A stretch of 5,408 bases of DNA, taken from an uncultured Ruminococcus sp. Its GTDB lineage: Bacteria; Bacillota; Clostridia; Oscillospirales; Acutalibacteraceae. The notes below the pieces were generated by a model. That model worked only from the letters and a program-made list of their open reading frames with translations, had not been told where the DNA came from and ran no database searches. A program made the position numbers and the translations under genes. Where the stretch lies: NCBI GenBank assembly GCA_902772795.1, contig CACYBZ010000468.1:1-5408 (forward strand), given 5' to 3'. Below are positions 1 through 5,408 of this stretch, piece by piece (positions within the stretch are counted from its first letter, which is position 1; every line of letters starts with the position of its first letter).

Positions 1-86
1 ATACGTATTCTGAGACATATCACTGTAAGAATCCTGATACATATTCTGAGACATGTCACTGTAAGAATCCTGATACGTATTCTGAG
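1..86 (-). repeat. 36-bp tandem repeat in the coding sequence (12-residue unit)
   Basis: Two adjacent 36-bp units lie at 1-36 and 37-72 and differ at only two positions, followed by a partial third unit (73-86). The array is in frame with the minus-strand gene and encodes a 12-residue unit, YQDSYSDMSQN followed by T or M. It runs into the window edge, so the total copy number is unknown. Confidence 0.9.
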
Positions 87-1278
87 GTGTATTATTGTAG
101 GCATTCGGAGCAGGAATATCACTCAAAACAGTAGTTTCACCGAACGGTATGGTATCATTATATGACGCTTGTTCTGAGGTGTCGATTTTATGATGTGAAT
201 GCTGAGTAACAACTGTGTCTTTAACGTCATCGGATTTGTGATATTGAACTTCGGTTGTTACTATTGTATCCTCTGACATAGTGCTTTGTGTTGTTCCTTT
301 TTTGATAAATACACTTTTGGAAATTACATGAGAATTCTTTTGGTGAGAAGGTTTAGTGGTAATCGCTGTATCTTCAGAATCGGAATATGGATAATTATCA
401 TCAGAAGAAAAGGAATCTTTTGGTTTAGATGTATCTTCGGCAGTGGGGAAAGAATTATCTTTGGTGAATATCTCGTCAGCCTGAGGAAGTCCGCTTTCCG
501 TAGAGGGGAAAGAATCGTCTTTGTTGAATGTTTCATCAGCCTGAGGAAGTCCAGAATCGTCTTTGTTGAATGTTTCATCAGCCTGAGGAAGTCCGCTTTC
601 CGTAGAGGGGAAAGAATCGTCTTTGTTGAATGTTTCGTCAGCCTGAGGAAGTCCGCTTTCCGTGGAAAGAGTTTCATCTGTGGTGAACATTTCGTCAATC
701 TTAAGATGCTGAACTCCGTTTGCAATGAGAATATCATCATTTTGAGAAGAAACTTCCGTCTTTAAGGAGATAGTATCAATTTTCTGCTCAGGTGATTCTT
801 TAGGAACAGGTGATGGAGTAAGAGGTGTTCCGCAATAGATACAGAATTTTAAATTAGGTTTTAATGATTTTCCACATTTAGTGCAGATAATGCGATTCTG
901 GTCAGGTTTTGGTGAAGAATTTTGTGAATTTATTTTTGTTCCGCAACGGGTACAGAAAGCAGTGTTCGGAGCAATTACCGTATTACAGTTGGGACACGTA
1001 ACAACACCTCGTAACGTATCAGATTTTTTTCTCAAATCTTCGATAGCCTGTTGGGAACGTTTGATATAGCCTACCATTTGTGTGAATTCATTCTCGCAAT
1101 TATCACCGTAAAGTTCAAAATATCTTCTGCCAATGTTGAAGTAATGTGTTTCCAGCATTTTTTCTTCATTGGAAATGGCTGAATTCAACTTGTTGATTTC
1201 TCCCAGTTCTTTACTTTTATTAACGGCTTTTAATCCGGTATCTGATATTTTTCTGCTCATGTTGTCCAAAAAATCCAT
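1..1278 (-). CDS. Double zinc-ribbon protein with long repeat-rich hydrophilic tail (3' end outside window)
   Basis: The reading frame is open from the ATG at 1278 to the window edge, giving 426 residues without a stop; the C-terminus is missing. Residues 1-90 form a charged, probably helical domain that aligns with the divergent gene at 1519 (FLD, SR.IS, EEK, IG..Y, GD). Two zinc ribbons follow: C95, C98, C109, C112 and C132, C135, C146, C149. From about 155 the chain is Ser/Thr/Asp/Glu/Pro-rich and probably disordered, with a 20-residue repeat at about 205-280 and a 12-residue Tyr/Gln/Ser/Asp repeat at the edge. No signal peptide or membrane segment is seen in the visible part, so it looks cytoplasmic. 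An in-frame ATG at 1284 is possible, but 1278 matches the paralogue's start and leaves 10 nt rather than 4 after the G-run. Zinc binding is well supported by the cysteine pattern. Function is not recognised; ribbons of this type may bind protein or nucleic acid. Confidence 0.88.
   Translation of the reverse strand, partial: MDFLDNMSRKISDTGLKAVNKSKELGEINKLNSAISNEEKMLETHYFNIGRRYFELYGDNCENEFTQMVGYIKRSQQAIEDLRKKSDTLRGVVTCPNCNTVIAPNTAFCTRCGTKINSQNSSPKPDQNRIICTKCGKSLKPNLKFCIYCGTPLTPSPVPKESPEQKIDTISLKTEVSSQNDDILIANGVQHLKIDEMFTTDETLSTESGLPQADETFNKDDSFPSTESGLPQADETFNKDDSGLPQADETFNKDDSFPSTESGLPQADEIFTKDNSFPTAEDTSKPKDSFSSDDNYPYSDSEDTAITTKPSHQKNSHVISKSVFIKKGTTQSTMSEDTIVTTEVQYHKSDDVKDTVVTQHSHHKIDTSEQASYNDTIPFGETTVLSDIPAPNAYNNTPQNTYQDSYSDMSQNMYQDSYSDMSQNTY
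441..663 (-). repeat. 60-bp in-frame tandem repeat with one 42-bp short unit
   Basis: The motif ctgaggaagtcc recurs at 481, 541, 583 and 643, so the spacings are 60, 42 and 60 bp. Full units encode a 20-residue block built around ESGLPQADETFNKDDSFPST. The unit starting at 541 lacks 18 bp, removing six residues (FPSTES) without a frameshift. The outer copies (441-480 and 643-663) are more diverged or partial. The central copies are nearly identical, which points to recent slippage or unequal recombination. Confidence 0.93.
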
Positions 1279-1288
1279 AAACATTAAA

Positions 1289-1298
1289 CCCCCGTTAC
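1289..1298 (-). promoter_or_regulatory. G-rich ribosome binding site of the minus-strand gene
   Basis: Read on the minus strand the sequence is GTAACGGGGG, 10 nt before the ATG at 1278. It is a poor match to AGGAGG but matches GTAAGGGGGG in front of the divergent paralogue at nine of ten positions, which supports the 1278 start and suggests a shared leader. Confidence 0.55.
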
Positions 1299-1338
1299 AA
1301 TATATTTGGATATAGATAAAAGAATAAAATCAAGTGTA

Positions 1339-1367
1339 ATTATATAACATATTTTATCTAAAATCAA
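1339..1367 (-). promoter_or_regulatory. Sigma-A-type promoter for the minus-strand gene
   Basis: On the minus strand, TTGATT (1367-1362) and a perfect TATAAT (1344-1339) are separated by 17 nt. Transcription would begin near 1332, giving a leader of about 50 nt. Boxes and spacing are identical to those of the opposing promoter at 1435-1463. This is a motif-based prediction. Confidence 0.7.
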
Positions 1368-1375
1368 TATAAGAA

Positions 1376-1388
1376 GACAAATATTGTC
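1376..1388. promoter_or_regulatory. Short inverted repeat between the divergent promoters, possible operator
   Basis: GACAA and TTGTC form 5-bp arms around ATA, just upstream of the minus-strand -35 box and between the two promoters. A second inverted repeat (ATTTTG, TCAG, CAAAAT) lies at 1405-1420. The position suits a regulator of both genes, but short palindromes are common in AT-rich DNA, so the call is weak. Confidence 0.25.
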
Positions 1389-1434
1389 AAAAAAATGTTT
1401 GGTGATTTTGTCAGCAAAATTTGATGTGTGGGTA

Positions 1435-1463
1435 TTGATTTACAGAACAATATAGTATATAAT
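1435..1463 (+). promoter_or_regulatory. Sigma-A-type promoter for the plus-strand genes
   Basis: TTGATT at 1435-1440 and a perfect TATAAT at 1458-1463 are separated by 17 nt. Transcription would begin near 1470, about 49 nt before the GTG at 1519. It would drive the double-ribbon gene and possibly the three genes behind it. Confidence 0.75.
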
Positions 1464-1500
1464 AAGAAGCGAATTATATAAATTCACGCAAAAAATCATA

Positions 1501-1510
1501 GTAAGGGGGG
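1501..1510 (+). promoter_or_regulatory. G-rich ribosome binding site deciding the GTG start at 1519
   Basis: GTAAGGGGGG ends 8 nt before the GTG. It replaces the AGGAGG seen in the later genes and closely matches the site in front of the divergent paralogue. Together with the aligned protein N-termini it supports GTG as the initiator. Confidence 0.6.
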
Positions 1511-1518
1511 AAATTATT

Positions 1519-1980
1519 GTGGCTTTTTTAGATGATATAAGCAGATCGATTTCCGGTGTTTCACAGAAAGCCATCAGCAAAGGAAAGGGTGTTGCTGAGA
1601 TTACAAAAATTAATTCCGAACTTTCTGAGGAAGAGAAAATATTAAAACGGAACTACATTGAAATCGGAAAGTTGTATTGTTCGCTTCACGGCGATGACAA
1701 CAATCCTGAATTTGCTGACATGGTGAATGCAGTAAAAACAGCAGAACAGAGGGTCAAAAAGCTGAAAGAAAGAGTACTGGAAATAAAAAAAGTCTCAGTA
1801 TGTGAAAAGTGTGGGGCGGAAATTCCCACGGATGCGGTATTCTGTAATCGGTGTGGGGAAAAGCGGGAACCGAAAATTACGCAAACTACTTCCACAGGGG
1901 TGGTTTGTAGTAAGTGTGGAAGGAACCTGACAGAGGGAACACGTTTTTGCACGTCATGTGGAACACCTGTACAGTCATAA
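1519..1980 (+). CDS. Small double zinc-ribbon protein
   Basis: A 153-residue protein starting at GTG. Residues 1-90 are charged and probably helical, with a likely coiled coil around 64-92 (regular Val/Leu/Ile spacing among Lys and Glu). Two zinc ribbons follow: C95, C98, C109, C112 and C130, C133, C144, C147, each with the CxxCG...FCxxCG pattern of the double zinc-ribbon (DZR) class. The chain stops six residues after the last cysteine. The N-terminal domain and the first ribbon align without gaps to the divergent gene at 1278, so the two are paralogues; this one lacks the repeat-rich tail. There is no signal peptide or membrane helix, so a cytoplasmic location is expected. It is probably the first gene of the plus-strand cluster. 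The specific role is not recognised; an adaptor, scaffold or nucleic-acid-binding role is possible. Confidence 0.92.
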   Translation: MAFLDDISRSISGVSQKAISKGKGVAEITKINSELSEEEKILKRNYIEIGKLYCSLHGDDNNPEFADMVNAVKTAEQRVKKLKERVLEIKKVSVCEKCGAEIPTDAVFCNRCGEKREPKITQTTSTGVVCSKCGRNLTEGTRFCTSCGTPVQS

Positions 1981-2121
1981 AATGCATTATGGTCTGACAG
2001 ATATTAGACAGAGGTTACATAAGCATTACAACAGAAAATGTATTGGACAGCATAGTGTTATGGTGTAGTAAACGGCGGAAGCCGTGGAAAATGAATAACA
2101 GTAAATGAGGAGGAATATTCA
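1981..2121 (+). other. 141-bp intergenic gap with small GNRA-type hairpin
   Basis: No gene is seen. A short stem-loop (ACGGC, GGAA, GCCGT) at 2072-2085 has a GNRA-type tetraloop but no T-run, so it is not a terminator. A weak TTGGAC at 2045-2050 has no good -10 partner. The gap ends in GAGGAGG (2107-2113), 8 nt before the next ATG. The gene behind it could be read from the 1435 promoter or from one not recognised here. Confidence 0.4.
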
Positions 2122-2976
2122 ATGTCAAAATTTTGTGGAAATTGCGGTTCAGAAATGGACGATGATGCGGTAATCTGCGGTGCATGTGGAACGCCTTTTA
2201 ATGACAGCGATCAGTACTATGGCAATAATGTGGATTATGGTAACAGTGGATACGGTAATAACGGATACAGTAATAACGGATACAGTAGCAACGGATACGG
2301 TAACAGTGGATATACTAATGGTGGTATGAATTCTATGGCACCGCAACCGCTGACACCCGGACAGCAAAAGATTAAAAAAGGGATTATTTTCGGAGGAATT
2401 GGTGTAGGTGCTGTTATTGTCGTGATAATCATTATCAGTATATTGTCGTCGGTGTTGATTAGTGGATATGAAAAGGCACTCAACAATGTTTTTGATGGTT
2501 TCAACGACAAGGATTTTGACAAATTTCTTGACGGTATCAGCACAGTGACCTTGCAGAAAGAATTGGACAGTGTTGATGACGATGAGATGGAAGACGTTCG
2601 CAAAGAGTTTGAAGATGGTATATCAGAGTTGATGGAAAAATTGGAGGACGAATACAGTGATAAAGTAGGCAAAAATGTCAAGCTGGTATATGAAATAAAA
2701 GACGCTGATGATTTGTCAGAACGTAAGACGGAAAAATTACTGGAATACATTGAAAAGAACTACAAAGAAAGTGATGTCGATAACATCAAGGAAGTAAAAG
2801 TAGTGAATATCAGAATAAAAGTCAAAGGTTCAAAAGACGACAGAAAACTCAGTTCAGGAAAGTGCTATCTTCTTAATGATAACGGCAAATGGGGTTTGTA
2901 TTTAGGTTACATTCCTACAGAGGTTGACAGTTCAGGAGGCATAACATCGTTACCGGGAATTTCAGGTTTATTCTGA
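2122..2976 (+). CDS. Zinc-ribbon single-pass membrane protein with extracytoplasmic domain
   Basis: A 284-residue protein; the ATG lies 8 nt after GAGGAGG. A zinc ribbon occupies residues 5-22 (C5, C8, C19, C22). A Gly/Tyr/Asn/Ser linker (about 31-69) contains a five-residue repeat. A hydrophobic helix covers about 87-113, preceded by KIKK, so by the positive-inside rule the ribbon is cytoplasmic and the C-terminal part outside. The ectodomain (about 115-265) is highly charged and aligns with the last third of the protein at 3124: F-D-x-(F/L)-N-(D/E)-K-(D/N)-F, then ED(E/K)YS...G...YE(I/V)K, and (K/L)xSGK(C/A)Y near the end. Its opening is reminiscent of NTF2-like ectodomains in Firmicutes proteins of TcaA/YvbJ architecture, but this is a resemblance only. 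It is most likely an envelope-associated protein of unknown function; no catalytic motif is visible. Confidence 0.9.
   Translation: MSKFCGNCGSEMDDDAVICGACGTPFNDSDQYYGNNVDYGNSGYGNNGYSNNGYSSNGYGNSGYTNGGMNSMAPQPLTPGQQKIKKGIIFGGIGVGAVIVVIIIISILSSVLISGYEKALNNVFDGFNDKDFDKFLDGISTVTLQKELDSVDDDEMEDVRKEFEDGISELMEKLEDEYSDKVGKNVKLVYEIKDADDLSERKTEKLLEYIEKNYKESDVDNIKEVKVVNIRIKVKGSKDDRKLSSGKCYLLNDNGKWGLYLGYIPTEVDSSGGITSLPGISGLF
2239..2328 (+). repeat. 15-bp tandem repeat encoding a (G/S)NNGY linker
   Basis: Five 15-bp units begin at 2239, 2254, 2269, 2284 and 2299, with a degenerate sixth to 2328. They encode GNSGY, GNNGY, SNNGY, SSNGY and GNSGY, then TNGGM. The array forms the flexible linker between zinc ribbon and membrane helix. 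Variation is mostly in the first three codons; GGATAC is nearly fixed. Confidence 0.9.
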
Positions 2977-3012
2977 TTGTGTTTGCAGGTACTGCCGTTT
3001 CCCACAGGGGAG

Positions 3013-3060
3013 GGATTGTTCTCTGAGAATTCAGTTCAGCAGAACAATCCTGAAGTTTTT
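3013..3060 (+). terminator. Candidate intrinsic terminator or attenuator between two membrane-protein genes
   Basis: GGATTGTTCT (3013-3022) pairs perfectly with AGAACAATCC (3041-3050), and an inner CTGA/TCAG pairing can extend the stem past a one-base bulge. Five T residues (3056-3060) follow after five other bases. The offset T-run and AT-rich stem make it weaker than the terminator at 5330-5371, so partial readthrough is likely. A poor promoter-like pair (TTGTCT at 3059, CATAAA at 3081, 16 nt apart) lies just downstream. Confidence 0.45.
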
Positions 3061-3106
3061 GTCTGAATTTTGTTTCATAGCATAAACAGTGGTAATCAAA
3101 ATGAAA

Positions 3107-3114
3107 AAGGAGGG
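3107..3114 (+). promoter_or_regulatory. Ribosome binding site deciding the start at 3124
   Basis: AAGGAGGG lies 9 nt before the ATG at 3124. The frame is open further upstream to a TTG at 3070, but that start has no ribosome binding site and would put 18 unconserved residues before the MAKFC ribbon start shared by the neighbours. Confidence 0.85.
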
Positions 3115-3123
3115 ATATCTGGT

Positions 3124-4236
3124 ATGGCAAAGTTTTGTGAAAATTGCGGTGCGATGTTGGAAGATACAGCACTGGGTTGTGGCAGGTGCGGAAAAGCGTG
3201 TAACAGTGGTATGAACAATCTGTATCAGAGCGGTGGATATTATCCGCAACAGACATCACAGAATTACAGCCCACAAGGCTACTGTCAGCAGGGAGCATAT
3301 GGGGGAAATACGGTTTCCCTGGCGAATCCGTCCGAATCGAAAAGAAGTAAAAAGATTGTGATTATTCTGGCAGTCATTATTGTTCTGCTGGGAATAGGGG
3401 TAGTCGGGGAGCTGTTTGTATTCCGGACGTTTTTCAGTAATCCGTTTGAAGGTTTTAAAAAATCTATGAACAAGAGGCAGATTGTCAATGTACTCGGAGA
3501 AGGAAAGCTTGATAATGAAGTATATTGTCAGAAATACTTGTATGGCAGAGAAGGAAATGTTTATGTTCATGTTGATAGTTATGACAGTAAGATAGTCAAT
3601 AATGTTGTCTGGTCAACGGTTTTCGATACGGAAGCGGATTTGGAAGACTACAGGGACAATGTGGAGAGCAAATTGAAAACGATGTCGGTAAAACCGGAAT
3701 ATATCGTTGTCAAAAAAACGCTGAAACTGGTTTTTGCCTTTGACCATGATTACAGAACAGCTTTCAATGCTTACTTTGATGCATTGAATGAAAAAAACTT
3801 TGAAAAGATGTATAATAATTCAGTTAGTGACCCTGAGGATACGGAGATCACGTCAAACATGACAACATTGAACGATTCTTTTGAGGAAGTCATGGCAGAA
3901 ATCATGGACGACATAGAAGACAAGTACAGTTATACTTTGGGAGAGGATATCCGATGGACATATGAGGTCAAAGAAGTAACAGAAGTTTCAGAAAGTACAC
4001 GAAAAGTCATTATAGACCAGATTGCCAAAGGATACGGCAATGATGTTACAGATAATATTACAGAGATTAAGGAAGCTAATCTCACTGTAAAACTGGCAGG
4101 AAAAGACGACGAAAAAGAACTCAAATCAGGCAAGGCATATGTTGTCAAAGACAAAGAGCAAGTCAAGTGGCTGAACTATCTTGAAACACCTCCTGATAAT
4201 GTAATGTCAGAGATTATCGATGCAATACTGTCGTAA
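3124..4236 (+). CDS. Zinc-ribbon membrane protein with two-module ectodomain (mosaic of its neighbours)
   Basis: A 370-residue protein. Zinc ribbon C5, C8, C19, C22; a Gln/Tyr/Gly/Pro-rich linker (about 31-65); a basic stretch KRSKK (73-77) then a hydrophobic helix (78-100), predicting a cytoplasmic ribbon and external C-terminus. Module A (about 101-206) begins FRTFFSNPFE and includes LGEG, YLYG..GNVYVH and (V/I)(V/I)WSTVFD; it aligns along its whole length with the gene at 4259. Module B (about 208-350) aligns with the ectodomain of the gene at 2122, including EDKYS...G and LKSGKAY. The protein therefore combines the ectodomains of its two neighbours. C135 is conserved in module A of both copies. 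No enzyme motif is visible, and the function is unknown. It stops 22 nt before the next gene, so the two are almost certainly co-transcribed. Confidence 0.92.
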   Translation: MAKFCENCGAMLEDTALGCGRCGKACNSGMNNLYQSGGYYPQQTSQNYSPQGYCQQGAYGGNTVSLANPSESKRSKKIVIILAVIIVLLGIGVVGELFVFRTFFSNPFEGFKKSMNKRQIVNVLGEGKLDNEVYCQKYLYGREGNVYVHVDSYDSKIVNNVVWSTVFDTEADLEDYRDNVESKLKTMSVKPEYIVVKKTLKLVFAFDHDYRTAFNAYFDALNEKNFEKMYNNSVSDPEDTEITSNMTTLNDSFEEVMAEIMDDIEDKYSYTLGEDIRWTYEVKEVTEVSESTRKVIIDQIAKGYGNDVTDNITEIKEANLTVKLAGKDDEKELKSGKAYVVKDKEQVKWLNYLETPPDNVMSEIIDAILS

Positions 4237-4242
4237 GAATCT

Positions 4243-4250
4243 AAAGGAGG
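4243..4250 (+). promoter_or_regulatory. Ribosome binding site deciding the start at 4259
   Basis: AAAGGAGG lies 8 nt before the ATG at 4259. A longer frame from an ATA-type codon at 4220 would overlap the previous gene and has no ribosome binding site, whereas MAFCTHCG begins directly at the zinc ribbon as in the neighbours. Confidence 0.88.
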
Positions 4251-4258
4251 AGAATAAT

Positions 4259-5314
4259 ATGGCATTTTGTACACATTGTGGTGCAAAACTGGAAGGAGAA
4301 GTAGAGTTTTGTGGAAATTGCGGGTCACCGTGTAAAAGTTCCATAGGCAATCGTCAGAATGGGGGAGTGCCATTTTCGCAGAACCAACCACAGAGTAATT
4401 ATTATCCCCAACAGCAACCACCTCAGCAGGGAATGATGAATGGAGGTAATTTCAGCAATGTTTCTGTGAAGGCACCCGCAAAGCAGTCAAAAGGAGTTAC
4501 CGGGAAACTGGTTGTTGCTTTAGTCATTGTTGTGATTCTGGGGGCGTTGTCCACAGGTGGGTGGATAGTTTTCAAGACGTTTTTCAGTAATCCTTTTGAA
4601 GATATGACGGAAAAAATGAACAAAAAATATGTTACAGAATTGTTAGGTGAAGGAGAATCTGAAGAAGACGGTGAGATTTACTGTGTCAAGTATTTGTATG
4701 GTGTGAAGGGAAATGTATATGTTCATTTCAATAAGGCCGAGAAAAAGAAAGTGGACAGTATCATCTGGTCAACTGTTTTTGATTCAGAACAGGAAGCACA
4801 GGAATTTAAAAGTAAACTGGAAGACAAGTTCAAAGGAATGAAGGTAAAGCCTGGATATGAAATGTGGGATAAGAATCTGAAGTTGATATTTGCATTTGGT
4901 CAGAGCAAAAACACATTGCTGGAGTATGCAATGACTATGGAACTGGCTATTAAAGAGTGTATGGCGGATATCGCCGCCAAAAATACCGAAACTTATAACG
5001 GCGGTACATTTTCGCTGAAAGACGGTACAGAAATCACTATTCCCAATGCCAAACTTGAGTCAAGAAAAATTACGATTTATCATGTTGCCGTAGCCAGAGA
5101 CATACAGTCTTGTTTTGCCCAATACAGTTGTAACGGCAAGTTATACAAGCCGTACTGGGTGCCATCAAAATATAAGATTTATTGGATGGACAGTGAATTC
5201 CATACGCTGAACGAGGCGGACGAAAAGAATTTTACTTCTTCTGAAGTAATGATTTGCCTTATTGACGACTCAGGCGGTGCTTCTCAGGATACCAGAATAT
5301 TTGAATTAACATAA
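4259..5314 (+). CDS. Zinc-ribbon membrane protein with module A and a distinct C-terminal domain
   Basis: A 351-residue protein. Zinc ribbon C4, C7, C18, C21; a Gln/Pro/Asn/Gly-rich linker (about 32-65); a Lys-containing stretch (71-83) before a hydrophobic helix (about 84-106), predicting the ribbon inside and the rest outside. Module A (about 106-213) starts FKTFFSNPFE and carries LGEG, YLYG..GNVYVH, IIWSTVFD and NLKLIFAF, matching the previous gene closely; DNA near the membrane exit is also conserved (18 identical bases at 3426 and 4576). The remaining part (about 214-351) shows no similarity to module B. It has alternating polar and hydrophobic stretches and cysteines at 234, 285, 291 and 333 that might form disulfides outside the cell. 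I do not recognise it. The gene is followed 15 bp later by a strong terminator, so it is the last of the cluster. Confidence 0.92.
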   Translation: MAFCTHCGAKLEGEVEFCGNCGSPCKSSIGNRQNGGVPFSQNQPQSNYYPQQQPPQQGMMNGGNFSNVSVKAPAKQSKGVTGKLVVALVIVVILGALSTGGWIVFKTFFSNPFEDMTEKMNKKYVTELLGEGESEEDGEIYCVKYLYGVKGNVYVHFNKAEKKKVDSIIWSTVFDSEQEAQEFKSKLEDKFKGMKVKPGYEMWDKNLKLIFAFGQSKNTLLEYAMTMELAIKECMADIAAKNTETYNGGTFSLKDGTEITIPNAKLESRKITIYHVAVARDIQSCFAQYSCNGKLYKPYWVPSKYKIYWMDSEFHTLNEADEKNFTSSEVMICLIDDSGGASQDTRIFELT

Positions 5315-5329
5315 TTTTATCCTGTAAAG

Positions 5330-5371
5330 AAAAAATTCGGACAATGCAAAACGGCATTGTCCGAATTTTTT
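5330..5371 (+). terminator. Strong intrinsic terminator ending the cluster
   Basis: A perfect 18-bp stem (5330-5347 with 5354-5371) closes a six-base loop AAAACG. One side begins with six A residues and the other ends with six T residues, so it could stop transcription from either strand. It lies 15 bp after the stop codon of the last gene. Confidence 0.93.
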
Positions 5372-5408
5372 ACCCCTTTTGATGTGCCGAACGAAGTGAG
5401 CAGTGAGC
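5372..5408. other. Window end, no feature identified
   Basis: The last 37 bases contain a short direct repeat (gtgagcagtgagc) and no supportable gene. They could belong to a feature mostly outside the window. Confidence 0.3.

Noticed and set aside
1..86. 36-bp direct repeats as a CRISPR array
   Set aside because: Units are directly adjacent without spacers, and are in frame within a protein-coding gene.
286..765. Plus-strand open frame of 159 residues
   Set aside because: It is the antisense of the repeat-rich minus-strand gene, lacks a ribosome binding site, and its apparent repeats are only the shadow of the coding repeats.
1385..1390. Consensus TTGACA on the minus strand as an alternative -35 box
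   Set aside because: The best -10-like sequence downstream (TATATT) is only 13 nt away; TTGATT with TATAAT at 17 nt is better.
2041..2070. Internal promoter before the gene at 2122
   Set aside because: TTGGAC has no acceptable -10 partner at 16-18 nt.
2072..2085. Small GGAA-loop hairpin as terminator
   Set aside because: The stem is only 5 bp and no T-run follows.
2235..2750. Minus-strand open frame of 171 residues
   Set aside because: It is a shadow of the membrane-protein gene; its leucine/serine-rich composition mirrors the charged ectodomain on the other strand.
5381..5408. Start of another gene or RNA feature at the right edge
   Set aside because: Only 28 bases with a short direct repeat; nothing can be identified.

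Overview
The window looks like a low-to-moderate G+C Firmicutes (Bacillota) chromosome, most plausibly a clostridial or Ruminococcus-type gut anaerobe. The reasons are AT-rich intergenic DNA, strong AGGAGG-type ribosome binding sites, sigma-A-like promoters with TATAAT boxes, and small proteins pairing an N-terminal zinc ribbon with one membrane segment, a class common in that group. The genus is an inference; no universal marker gene is present.

All five genes encode zinc-ribbon proteins. On the minus strand, 1-1278 is the 5' part of a gene (3' end outside the window) whose product has a roughly 90-residue N-terminal helical domain, two CxxC...CxxC ribbons and a long hydrophilic repeat-rich tail. 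Facing away from it, 1519-1980 (+) encodes a short paralogue with the same N-terminal domain and two ribbons but no tail. The 240-bp space between them holds two divergent promoters with identical boxes (TTGATT, 17 bp, TATAAT), two short inverted repeats, and matching G-rich ribosome binding sites.

Downstream on the plus strand are three genes (2122-2976, 3124-4236, 4259-5314) for predicted single-pass membrane proteins. Each has one N-terminal zinc ribbon, a low-complexity linker, one transmembrane helix and an ectodomain. The ectodomains are modular. The middle gene carries a first module shared with the last gene and a second module shared with the first gene, while the last gene has an unrelated-looking C-terminal end. 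A perfect 18-bp stem terminator at 5330-5371 closes the block; a weaker hairpin at 3013-3060 may act as partial terminator or attenuator between the first two membrane-protein genes.

The four plus-strand genes may be one transcription unit, but gaps of 141 and 147 bp leave room for internal promoters; only the last pair (22 bp apart) is tightly coupled. The functional picture is inferred: soluble double-ribbon proteins plus membrane-anchored ribbon proteins with extracytoplasmic modules, possibly a scaffold or envelope-sensing set. The zinc ribbon, membrane helix, ectodomain layout resembles the TcaA/YvbJ type of Firmicutes envelope protein, but only at the level of architecture. No enzymatic motif, tRNA, rRNA, CRISPR array or transposon is visible.
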